From: Candidatus Omnitrophota bacterium | GTDB taxonomy: Bacteria; Omnitrophota; Gorgyraeia; JACOVV01 | Length of the DNA: 7,742 nt | Assembly: GCA_016177145.1 (NCBI GenBank) | Contig: JACOVV010000119.1 | Location: 1-7,742 of the forward strand | Reading direction: 5' to 3' | In this document: piece by piece, positions 1 through 5,303 of the stretch | How the letters are laid out: every line of letters begins with the position of its first letter | Position numbering within the stretch: the first letter of the stretch is position 1 | Program-made: the position numbers and the translations under genes | Notes under the pieces: generated by a model | The model's database searches: none | The model's input: the letters and a program-made list of their open reading frames with translations, nothing else | Told to the model about the DNA's origin: nothing

Positions 1-453
1 ATGCGAAGCGGGCAATTCAGCCGGGTACTGGATTCGGAAGAAATGTGCGTTGCCCGGCAGAAACTCATTCAGTTCTTGGCGCGGGAAAGGCCCCAAGGAA
101 GCGCCCGCAACCGCGTGACGGTTGTTTTCGACGGCCGGGCCGATGTCATCGGGGACTGGCGGGGGACTCCCCATCAGGGAATCCGAATTATTTTTACGGA
201 AGGGGAGTCGGCGGATGACCGGATTCTGAAGTTGATCGAAGGGGAGAAAGAGCCGGGCCAGACCGTGATTGTCACCGATGACAAGGAGCTTTCTTATCGA
301 GCGCGCCAATCCCGGGCGAAAACTTTGCCGGTGAAAGAATTTCTCGAGGAGAGAAAATCAAAAGAAACCCCGTGCTCTGATTTAGATTCAGAGGAAGCGC
401 GAAAAATCACACAAGAACTTACCGAGCGCTGGCTGGGGAAACGAAACGCCTAA
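1..453 (+). CDS. YacP-like NYN-domain nuclease, 5' end cut by window edge
   Basis: This is the C-terminal 150 residues of a YacP/Rae1-type NYN (PIN-like) domain protein. Known members are metal-dependent ribonucleases; B. subtilis Rae1 cuts mRNA in the ribosomal A site. Visible landmarks, numbered from window position 1, are the ARQKLIQFLA helix (18-27), the strand VTVVFDG (39-45, acidic D44), the strand IRIIFTEGESADD (61-73) with D72/D73, and VIVTDDKEL (89-97) with D93/D94, followed by a charged tail. The family normally opens with an IDGYN-type strand carrying the first catalytic aspartate, and that strand is absent here. The ATG at position 1 is therefore probably an internal Met codon and the true start lies upstream. 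The stop TAA (451-453) shares four bases with the stop of the opposite-strand tpx gene. Family assignment is fairly secure; the RNA target is unknown. Confidence 0.85.
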   Translation: MRSGQFSRVLDSEEMCVARQKLIQFLARERPQGSARNRVTVVFDGRADVIGDWRGTPHQGIRIIFTEGESADDRILKLIEGEKEPGQTVIVTDDKELSYRARQSRAKTLPVKEFLEERKSKETPCSDLDSEEARKITQELTERWLGKRNA

Positions 454-460
454 GCTTTCG
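442..460. other. Small inverted repeat enclosing the shared NYN/tpx stop codons
   Basis: CGAAA (442-446) pairs with TTTCG (456-460). With C447 bulged, GC (448-449) pairs with GC (454-455), leaving the shared stop tetranucleotide CTAA (450-453) as the loop. No long T-run follows on either strand, so it is not a textbook intrinsic terminator. It could still weakly stall converging polymerases or protect 3' ends. It may also be chance. Confidence 0.3.
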
Positions 461-968
461 CCGTCGCCGCCGTTTTGATGTTCGCGATCGCCGCCGCGTA
501 ATTGGGTTCCTGAGTCACTTCTTTGACAATCTCGATGTAGGAAATTTTCCCGTTCGGACTGATCACGAACACCGCCCGCGCCAAGAGGCCGAGTTCTTTA
601 ATCAACAACCCGAATTTATTCCCGAAGTCTCTCTCTTTGTAATCGGAGAGGGTGAGAACGTTCTTGATGCTGAACGCGTCGCAGAACCGTTTCTGCGCGA
701 AAGGGAGGTCCATGCTCAATGTCAGCACTTTGGCGTTGAGGGAAGACGCTTCCTGGTTGAACTTCTTGGTCTGGATCTCGCAGACCGGCGTATCCAGCGA
801 TGGGACAGAACTGATGATGACCGTCTGCCCTTTAAAATCGGAAAGTTTCACCGGTTTAAGACCGGCGTCTGTCGCGGTAAAATCAGGAGCGGTATCTCCG
901 ACTTTAAGTTCGTTCCCGAGCAAAGTGAGCGGGTTTCCTTTAAAAGTGATCACGTTTTTTCTTTCCAT
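450..968 (-). CDS. tpx: Thiol peroxidase (Tpx, atypical 2-Cys peroxiredoxin)
   Basis: This 172-residue cytoplasmic-type peroxiredoxin would reduce H2O2 and alkyl hydroperoxides using thioredoxin. It has family-typical length and collinear landmarks: FKGNPLTLLG (9-18), VGDTAPDFT (23-31), the active-site stretch PSLDTPVC (56-63) with T60 and peroxidatic C63, DLPFAQKRFC (87-96) with resolving C96, and ARAVFVI (130-136) with the conserved Arg. The C63/C96 pair matches C61/C95 of E. coli Tpx, from memory of that family. The start at 968 is chosen because a strong AGGAGG sits 6 nt upstream and because MERKNVITFKGNP aligns with Tpx N termini. An upstream in-frame ATG at 1085 would run through the promoter and the start of the next gene. 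The gene has its own promoter and is monocistronic. No signal peptide is seen. Confidence 0.97.
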   Translation of the reverse strand: MERKNVITFKGNPLTLLGNELKVGDTAPDFTATDAGLKPVKLSDFKGQTVIISSVPSLDTPVCEIQTKKFNQEASSLNAKVLTLSMDLPFAQKRFCDAFSIKNVLTLSDYKERDFGNKFGLLIKELGLLARAVFVISPNGKISYIEIVKEVTQEPNYAAAIANIKTAATAKA

Positions 969-974
969 GGTTTT

Positions 975-982
975 CCTCCTTC
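975..982 (-). promoter_or_regulatory. Strong Shine-Dalgarno site of tpx
   Basis: On the minus strand GAAGGAGG lies 6 nt before the ATG at 968. It decides the start of tpx against the in-frame ATG at 1085. Confidence 0.9.
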
Positions 983-995
983 TATGAGGTAGAAC

Positions 996-1023
996 ATAAT
1001 AACACAAAACAATGTGTCTTGAA
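996..1023 (-). promoter_or_regulatory. Predicted tpx promoter
   Basis: On the minus strand a weak -35 TTCAAG (1018-1023) and a -10 TATTAT (996-1001) are separated by 16 bp. They would start transcription near 989, giving a leader of about 20 nt that includes the Shine-Dalgarno site. The poor -35 hints at activator dependence or regulation. The prediction is by eye. Confidence 0.5.
1002..1017. promoter_or_regulatory. Operator-like inverted repeat inside the tpx promoter
   Basis: ACACA-AAACAA-TGTGT is a perfect 5-bp inverted repeat that fills exactly the spacer between the predicted -35 and -10 of tpx. That is a classic place for a repressor or redox regulator to bind. It does not match the PerR or Fur consensus I know, and with 5-bp arms it could occur by chance. 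Confidence 0.35.
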
Positions 1024-1031
1024 AGCTCGGG

Positions 1032-1061
1032 GTGACTTTTAGTGTTGCTTTCTGGTATAAA
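1032..1061 (+). promoter_or_regulatory. Predicted promoter of the iron-type alcohol dehydrogenase gene
   Basis: A -35 GTGACT (1032-1037) and an extended -10 TGG-TATAAA (TATAAA at 1056-1061) are 18 bp apart. Transcription would begin near 1068, followed by a GAGGG Shine-Dalgarno-like site (1075-1079) just before the ATG at 1084. It is divergent from the tpx promoter within the same 115-bp gap. Confidence 0.5.
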
Positions 1062-1083
1062 GAATGAGGCAAGAGAGGGTGTC

Positions 1084-2223
1084 ATGTCTCAAAAAGAATA
1101 CATCGGTTTTAATTCCATAACCCAGGTCGGGGAGATATTACGAGAGCGCAATCCCAAAGAGATTTTTCTAATTACGGGAAAATCTTCTTACGATCGATGT
1201 GGCGCTAAGAGCATCTTAGAACCAATGCTCTGCTCCTGCCGGACTATTTGTTTTTCGCCGGTTGACGAAACTCCGGGGATAAAAGATATCCAAAGTGGAA
1301 TTACGATCCTTTCTCAACAAAGCTGTGACCTCGTGATCGCAGTAGGGGGAGGAAGTATTATGGATGTGGCGAAGTCAATCAACATCCTTTCATTGAATCC
1401 CGGAAGTATTGAAGAATATCTCATTAAAAAGAAAAAAATGATCTGTAGAGGGAGACCGCTTGTTGCTATTCCTACCACTGCCGGGACAGGGAGCGAATCC
1501 ACACGGTTTGCGGTTGTGTATGTCAAAAAGACGAAATATTCCCTGGATCATGATTTGATGCTCCCGGATTACGCGATTGTAGACCCACAGCTGACAATGA
1601 CGGTTCCTCGATACATAACGGCATCTACTGGAATGGATGCTTTGACCCAAGCCATTGAGTCTTATTGGAGTATTCATGCCAATGAGACCTCTAAATCGTA
1701 CGCTAAGGAAGCGATAGAACTGAGTATGAAAGTTCTCCCCGATGTTTGCAATAATCCGTCTGCTGAATCCAGAGAGGCCATGATGAAGGCAGCGCATTTG
1801 GCCGGCAAAGCGATCAATCTGTCAAAGACCACCGCCTGCCACGCTCTCTCCTATCCGATGACTTCTTATTTCGGCGTTGCTCATGGCCACGCCGTCGCTT
1901 TAACCCTGGGAGAGATGATGGGGTATAACGATGGAGTCCGTGAAGAGGATGTCCTGGATGTCAGGGGCAAGAACTATGTTCAGCGTACCATGAAAGAGGT
2001 ATTTTCTCTTTTGGGCGCGGGGAATTCCGGGGAGGCGGCCCGTAAAATAAACCACCTTATGTCCGCAGTAGGATTACAAACAAAGCTGAGTCAACTGGGG
2101 ATAAAAACCGGCGAACAGCTTGAGACGATAGTGAAGAGCGGTTTTGATTCGGAAAGAATCAATAACAACCCCCGCGCGCTTACGGAACAAGCCGTAAGAG
2201 GAATACTAAAGAAAATAGCCTAA
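1084..2223 (+). CDS. Iron-type alcohol dehydrogenase, phosphonoacetaldehyde reductase-like
   Basis: This 379-residue group III (Fe-type) dehydrogenase has an N-terminal nucleotide-binding half with AVGGGSIMDVAK (86-97) and PTTAGTGSE (130-138), then a helical metal-binding half. Expected metal positions are D185, H253 (ACHALSYP) and H267 (VAHGHAVAL). The fourth usual ligand, a His four residues after the Asp in FucO-type enzymes, is Q189 here (DALTQAIESYWS). The stretch YSLDHDLMLPDYAIVDP, then ASTGMDAL, ESYWSIHAN and HALSYPMTSYFGVAHGHA, is most like enzymes that reduce phosphonoacetaldehyde to 2-hydroxyethylphosphonate (PhpC/HEPD group). That subgroup call rests on recalled motifs. The start at ATG 1084 is preferred over an in-frame GTG at 1042, which lies inside the promoter. 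The convergent neighbour overlaps it by 4 bp. Alternatives are other short-chain aldehyde or polyol reductases. Confidence 0.9.
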   Translation: MSQKEYIGFNSITQVGEILRERNPKEIFLITGKSSYDRCGAKSILEPMLCSCRTICFSPVDETPGIKDIQSGITILSQQSCDLVIAVGGGSIMDVAKSINILSLNPGSIEEYLIKKKKMICRGRPLVAIPTTAGTGSESTRFAVVYVKKTKYSLDHDLMLPDYAIVDPQLTMTVPRYITASTGMDALTQAIESYWSIHANETSKSYAKEAIELSMKVLPDVCNNPSAESREAMMKAAHLAGKAINLSKTTACHALSYPMTSYFGVAHGHAVALTLGEMMGYNDGVREEDVLDVRGKNYVQRTMKEVFSLLGAGNSGEAARKINHLMSAVGLQTKLSQLGIKTGEQLETIVKSGFDSERINNNPRALTEQAVRGILKKIA

Positions 2224-3374
2224 TTTTTTAGAATTCCAAGGATGTGTTCTGTTCCTATCTCCGACGATTTGCCCCAATTAAAAACGTACCGATTGCGGTA
2301 ATCGATGATCTTTTGCCGGTAGGCAAGCCGGTTTTTAATCATTTCTCCAATCACGCGATCGATCTGCGCAAGGTTTTCTGTATCAAGGGATTCTCCCAGG
2401 TGGTTCCTGGAGTGCACCTCTAACGGTTCTATTGAGAGATTGAGATAGTCTGGATTGTGGATTTTCCTTGGGGTGTTGATGAACAAAACAGGGTTTTCGG
2501 TAGCGAAAGCGTATTCCAGAGAAACACCGGACCAATCTGTGATGAGAGCGGCCGCTTCATGGAAGGAATGTTCCGAAACCAAATCGAGTTCGAACCGGAC
2601 GTTTTGCTCCGCAGCGAACAGGGTTATCAGTTTTTCGAGCGCTCCAGAAGAACGCTTAACGAATTCAGGATGCGGCCGGATGACGATTCGATAGCCGGCG
2701 CGCGTCAACACGGGGATTAATTGTTGAATACAACTTTCCAGGATGTTACCTTTCCCCCAACCGGGAGCGACTAAAATAAGGGAGCGCTCTTTTGAAAGGT
2801 ATCCACGATTTTCTTTTAGATATCTTTGATGGTCTTGATGCAGTTTTTCCAACAGTGGATAACCTGCCGGGATGAGTTTCTTCGCGGGGAGATGGTAGAG
2901 TTCCTCTGTTTTCCTGATTTCCCCGACCTGGTGCGGCCCTGCGCAAAAAATCGTGTCGTAAAAATCAAAGGCCCCTTTGTGATAAAGCATATGGGTGCTG
3001 ACCAGGGCGTGAAAAACGTAAACGTAGTGAGTGTTGTTAATAGATTTCCGGATGTGGAATTGGTTGAGACCGGTCATCGTCATGACCACGATTTTTGCGT
3101 CCATCAGTAAAAAAATCAGAGGGAGGAGGCGGTGAAAATAGAAAACTTTCATGCGATGATTAGAAATTTTGAAAACCGGATCGTCCGGCATGGAAGTAAT
3201 GTAGCAAACTTCACCATCCGGTTGATTGAGAATCCGGGTGATCAGCCCTTCATAATACCGGAAGTAAATGGGGCTCTCGGCGTAGAAGACCAACGCCCTC
3301 GCTACCTTATTGTTTTTTTTGAAGAAATGATAAAAGGAGGCAAGCTCTTTCAAAAAATAAAGCAAATTCTTCAT
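2220..3374 (-). CDS. CDP-glycerol glycerophosphotransferase-like enzyme (TagB/TagF type)
   Basis: This 384-residue GT-B-like protein resembles the glycerophosphotransferase family, whose members transfer polyol-phosphate from a CDP-activated donor onto lipid-linked or glycan acceptors at the inner face of the membrane. Landmarks are the YVYVFHALVSTHMLY segment (117-131) with H122, AFDFYDTIFCAGPHQ (135-149), PAGYP (169-173), ILVAPGWGKGN (200-210), the IVIRPHPEF strand (230-238) with H235, and ITDWSGVSLEYAFATENPVLFI (278-299), the nucleotide-binding signature. The 384-residue length is that of a single catalytic domain, without the long N-terminal extension of TagF. The STH..Y and ITDWSG variants resemble versions in capsule or O-antigen loci of Gram-negative bacteria. 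No Shine-Dalgarno site precedes the ATG at 3374, and the -10 is only 15 nt upstream. The true donor (CDP-glycerol, CDP-ribitol or another CDP-linked group) is unknown. Confidence 0.85.
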   Translation of the reverse strand: MKNLLYFLKELASFYHFFKKNNKVARALVFYAESPIYFRYYEGLITRILNQPDGEVCYITSMPDDPVFKISNHRMKVFYFHRLLPLIFLLMDAKIVVMTMTGLNQFHIRKSINNTHYVYVFHALVSTHMLYHKGAFDFYDTIFCAGPHQVGEIRKTEELYHLPAKKLIPAGYPLLEKLHQDHQRYLKENRGYLSKERSLILVAPGWGKGNILESCIQQLIPVLTRAGYRIVIRPHPEFVKRSSGALEKLITLFAAEQNVRFELDLVSEHSFHEAAALITDWSGVSLEYAFATENPVLFINTPRKIHNPDYLNLSIEPLEVHSRNHLGESLDTENLAQIDRVIGEMIKNRLAYRQKIIDYRNRYVFNWGKSSEIGTEHILGILKN

Positions 3375-3389
3375 GGAATGACCAAAGGC

Positions 3390-3395
3390 ATTATA
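3390..3395 (-). promoter_or_regulatory. Extended -10 box driving the TagB-like gene
   Basis: The minus strand reads TGG-TATAAT-G, a perfect extended -10. Expected initiation near 3383 leaves a leader of about 8 nt before the ATG at 3374, with no room for a normal Shine-Dalgarno site. The -35 region is poor. Confidence 0.6.
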
Positions 3396-3445
3396 CCACG
3401 ATACCCGCCGGAAAAGAATTTTTGGTTTTTTGCCGAAGGGGCTAG

Positions 3446-3451
3446 TATAAT
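3446..3451 (+). promoter_or_regulatory. Consensus -10 box driving the sulfatase-like gene, leaderless
   Basis: TATAAT (3446-3451) lies 9 nt before the ATG at 3461. Initiation would fall at about 3458-3461, so the mRNA starts at or next to its initiator codon. The best -35, TTGGTT 18 bp upstream (3422-3427), is weak. This box mirrors the minus-strand box at 3390-3395, and both read GTATAATG. Confidence 0.6.
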
Positions 3452-3460
3452 GAAAAAATC

Positions 3461-5053
3461 ATGAAGCGGGCGCCGGTGATTCATCCCTTCCTCATAACGC
3501 TTTACCACATACTTTTTCTCTACGCCGAAAATATGGCAAGTGTTTCCTTCCTGGGCGAAGTAGCGATCCCTGCGCTGGCGGCATTAGCGGCAACCTTGCT
3601 TTTGTATATCGTGTTGAAGTTATGGGCCCGGAGTCCTGAAAAAGCGGGAGTGATTGCTTCTTTCCTGATCGTCTTATTCTTCTGGACGGGGCGTATTTAT
3701 GAGGTCGTCCACGGATGGCAAATCGGGGATTTCGTGATTGGGAGATACCGGTGGCTGTTCCTTCTGTGGGGGGTTGCTCTTGCGGGAGTTGTTTATGGGA
3801 CGGTCAAAACGCGCAAAAAATTCAATACCCTCACTCGTTTCCTTAATTTAGCCGCGATCATGGTCATCGGCATTTCTCTGGGATCGATGACTAAACGATA
3901 TGTGGATACAAAAGCGGTCTTTCAGGCGGCGCAGGATCTTCAAGCCGCTCGGGGGACGGCCGTGAAAGCGGGAGGCACGCAGTTATTGCGGGATATCTAC
4001 TACATCATCCCGGATGGATACGCCAGTAACCACGTCCTGGAAAAGTATATGAATTATTCCAACAAAGACTTTACAGAATATCTGACACGAAAAGGGTTTT
4101 ACGTCGCTGCCGATAGTCACAGTAATTATGAACGCACCATTTCTTCCGTGGCTTCGTCGTTGAATATGGAATACATCAATTATTTAGCCGAAGACCCCCG
4201 GGTGCGGGCTTACCCTCAGCTGTACGATTCTCCTGTATTTTATGAGCTGATCGCGAACAGCAAGGTCTTTCGTTTTCTCAAAGCTCAAGGGTACACGTTC
4301 ATCAACTTTGGGTCTAGTTATCTCCCCCCAACCATGTACAACCGCCATGCCGATCTCAATCTTCTTGGAGGAAAATGGAGCCAGTATCAGATGATTTTGT
4401 TGAAAACAACCCTGTTGGCCCCGTTATTTATTTCGGTTCTTAGGAACGATCACCGGGAGCGGTTATTATGGATCTTTGATCATTTAGAAAAAATGAAGAC
4501 GATCCAGAACGTCCCAGGGCCTAAATTTGTCTTCGTGCACATGAATATTCCGCATCCCCCCTTCGTGTTCGATTCAGAGGGGAGAGAAATAAAATGGCAG
4601 GAATTCGCCGTGGAAGGGTCGTTATGGAGTAGAAAAGATCTGTATGTCGAACAGTTAATTTATCTGAATAAAAGGATGAAGGGCATGATAGACGGCATCC
4701 TTGCCATGTCCAAAATGGAGCCCATTATTATCATCCAGGGAGATCACGGGGTGTGGCTATATGAATATCTAAAGAAGAGGAAGGGCCTGATCCCGCGCAA
4801 CACATGGCCATGGTTTGTTGCCGATCGATCCGATCATTTCTTCAAAGGGAGATATGGAATTTTAAATGCGTACTATTTACCGGGAGGAGGGAAAGACTTT
4901 TTGTACCCCTCGATAACACCCGTCAACACCTTCAGGGGGATATTAAAACATTATTTTAACGCGGATTACGAGATTCTACCCGATAGGAGTTATTTCTCTG
5001 AGACCGGGACAATGGCGGACTTAAGCGAAGTCACCAATGAAGTAACCCGTTAA
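3461..5053 (+). CDS. Membrane-anchored sulfatase/alkaline-phosphatase-superfamily protein
   Basis: The 530 residues start with about five hydrophobic segments (roughly 9-21, 34-54, 63-78, 97-114, 128-141). A soluble catalytic domain from about 175 to 510, probably periplasmic or extracellular, follows. Its order of motifs is that of the alkaline phosphatase superfamily: DIYYIIPDGYAS (178-189) with metal ligand D185, SNYERTISSVASSLN (221-235) with probable nucleophile T226, HMNIPHPPFVF (360-370) with H360/H365, and IIQGDHG (424-430) with D428/H429. A Thr nucleophile and N-terminal membrane bundle resemble lipoteichoic-acid synthases and phosphoethanolamine transferases, but this is a different subfamily. 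It could transfer a phospho-group to a surface glycan or hydrolyse one. No Shine-Dalgarno site is present; starting at the next Met (3533) would remove the first membrane segment. Its stop overlaps the opposite-strand microprotein gene by 4 bp. Confidence 0.85.
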   Translation: MKRAPVIHPFLITLYHILFLYAENMASVSFLGEVAIPALAALAATLLLYIVLKLWARSPEKAGVIASFLIVLFFWTGRIYEVVHGWQIGDFVIGRYRWLFLLWGVALAGVVYGTVKTRKKFNTLTRFLNLAAIMVIGISLGSMTKRYVDTKAVFQAAQDLQAARGTAVKAGGTQLLRDIYYIIPDGYASNHVLEKYMNYSNKDFTEYLTRKGFYVAADSHSNYERTISSVASSLNMEYINYLAEDPRVRAYPQLYDSPVFYELIANSKVFRFLKAQGYTFINFGSSYLPPTMYNRHADLNLLGGKWSQYQMILLKTTLLAPLFISVLRNDHRERLLWIFDHLEKMKTIQNVPGPKFVFVHMNIPHPPFVFDSEGREIKWQEFAVEGSLWSRKDLYVEQLIYLNKRMKGMIDGILAMSKMEPIIIIQGDHGVWLYEYLKKRKGLIPRNTWPWFVADRSDHFFKGRYGILNAYYLPGGGKDFLYPSITPVNTFRGILKHYFNADYEILPDRSYFSETGTMADLSEVTNEVTR

Positions 5054-5214
5054 TTTTTTCTGTCGCAGGAAATTTTCTTCCGGATCCACCCGGCCGCCCT
5101 GCCAAACGTTTGCCGGAAAAAAATGACGGTAGCCGCAATAACGGCCATGACCGCCTGCCACACCATCGTTCCGGTTCCTGGATCTATGTATGCTAGGAAC
5201 GCCATATTTATCAT
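5050..5214 (-). CDS. Small single-span membrane protein with DPGTG motif
   Basis: This 54-residue protein has an N-terminal AYIDPGTGTMVWQ segment (8-20), one hydrophobic helix (about 17-33) and a basic tail (RQTFGRAAGWIRKK, 34-47). The charge pattern predicts N-out, C-in insertion. Short YxDPGTGS-plus-helix proteins recur across bacteria as unnamed membrane proteins, in my recollection often near surface-polymer genes; no function is established that I know of. An in-frame ATG at 5238 is longer by 8 codons but overlaps the -10 box. ATG 5214 is preceded 8 nt upstream by GAGGTG and lies downstream of the predicted transcription start, so it is the better start. ATG 5205 is a third option. It is convergent with, and overlaps by 4 bp, the sulfatase-like gene, which suggests a shared pathway but not co-transcription. 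Confidence 0.8.
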   Translation of the reverse strand: MINMAFLAYIDPGTGTMVWQAVMAVIAATVIFFRQTFGRAAGWIRKKISCDRKN

Positions 5215-5222
5215 AGGATAAG

Positions 5223-5228
5223 CACCTC
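5223..5228 (-). promoter_or_regulatory. Shine-Dalgarno site of the DPGTG microprotein
   Basis: GAGGTG on the minus strand is 8 nt from ATG 5214. It falls inside the longer reading frame beginning at 5238, so it favours the 54-residue product. Confidence 0.7.
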
Positions 5229-5236
5229 GGCCATTC

Positions 5237-5266
5237 ATTATAAGGAAGCCGTAGTATAGAAGTCAA
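5237..5266 (-). promoter_or_regulatory. Strong sigma70-type promoter of the DPGTG microprotein
   Basis: The minus strand has TTGACT (5261-5266), an 18-bp spacer and TATAAT (5237-5242): five and six matches to consensus. It is the best promoter in the window, and predicted initiation is near 5230. It is surprisingly strong for a 54-codon orphan gene, which supports that gene being real. Confidence 0.75.
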
Positions 5267-5280
5267 ATATTTCTATATGC

Positions 5281-5286
5281 TATAAT
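5281..5286 (+). promoter_or_regulatory. Extended -10 of the malQ-PEBP unit
   Basis: TGC-TATAAT is a perfect extended -10. No good -35 is visible, and its -35 region (about 5257-5263) overlaps the opposite-strand TTGACT. The two divergent promoters therefore probably compete. Initiation is expected near 5293, giving a leader of about 20 nt. Confidence 0.65.
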
Positions 5287-5298
5287 TAAACTAAGATT

Positions 5299-5303
5299 AA
5301 GGA
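5299..5303 (+). promoter_or_regulatory. Shine-Dalgarno site supporting a TTG start for malQ
   Basis: AAGGA lies about 10 nt before TTG 5314. The alternative ATG at 5341 has no comparable site upstream, so the TTG start is preferred. Confidence 0.6.

Noticed and set aside
444..475. AAACG...CGTTT pairing across the NYN/tpx junction as a terminator stem
   Set aside because: Pairing stops after five bases and no adequate T-run follows.
1042..1083. GTG start at 1042 for the dehydrogenase
   Set aside because: It lies within the predicted promoter, upstream of its transcription start, and adds 14 residues not seen at the start of this family. ATG 1084 with GAGGG upstream is better.
969..1085. N-terminal extension of tpx starting at ATG 1085
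   Set aside because: It would read through the strong AGGAGG site and both divergent promoters, has no family-like sequence, and overlaps the dehydrogenase start.
3132..3464. Plus-strand reading frame of 110 codons ending just after the sulfatase-like start
   Set aside because: Its 5' two-thirds are antisense to the TagB-like gene and the rest is the promoter gap. The product matches no known fold, so it is a shadow frame.
5018..5032. GACTT-AAGCG-AAGTC hairpin near the end of the sulfatase-like gene as a terminator
   Set aside because: Only 5 bp, weak, and about 21 nt before the T6 tract, so it lacks intrinsic-terminator geometry.
5236..5238. Upstream ATG 5238 as start of the microprotein
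   Set aside because: It overlaps the TATAAT box at 5237-5242, so it would lie upstream of the predicted transcription start. The GAGGTG site fits ATG 5214.
5021..5266. Minus-strand 81-codon frame overlapping the microprotein
   Set aside because: It is a different frame of the same region, includes the promoter, and lacks the DPGTG-plus-helix pattern of the real product.
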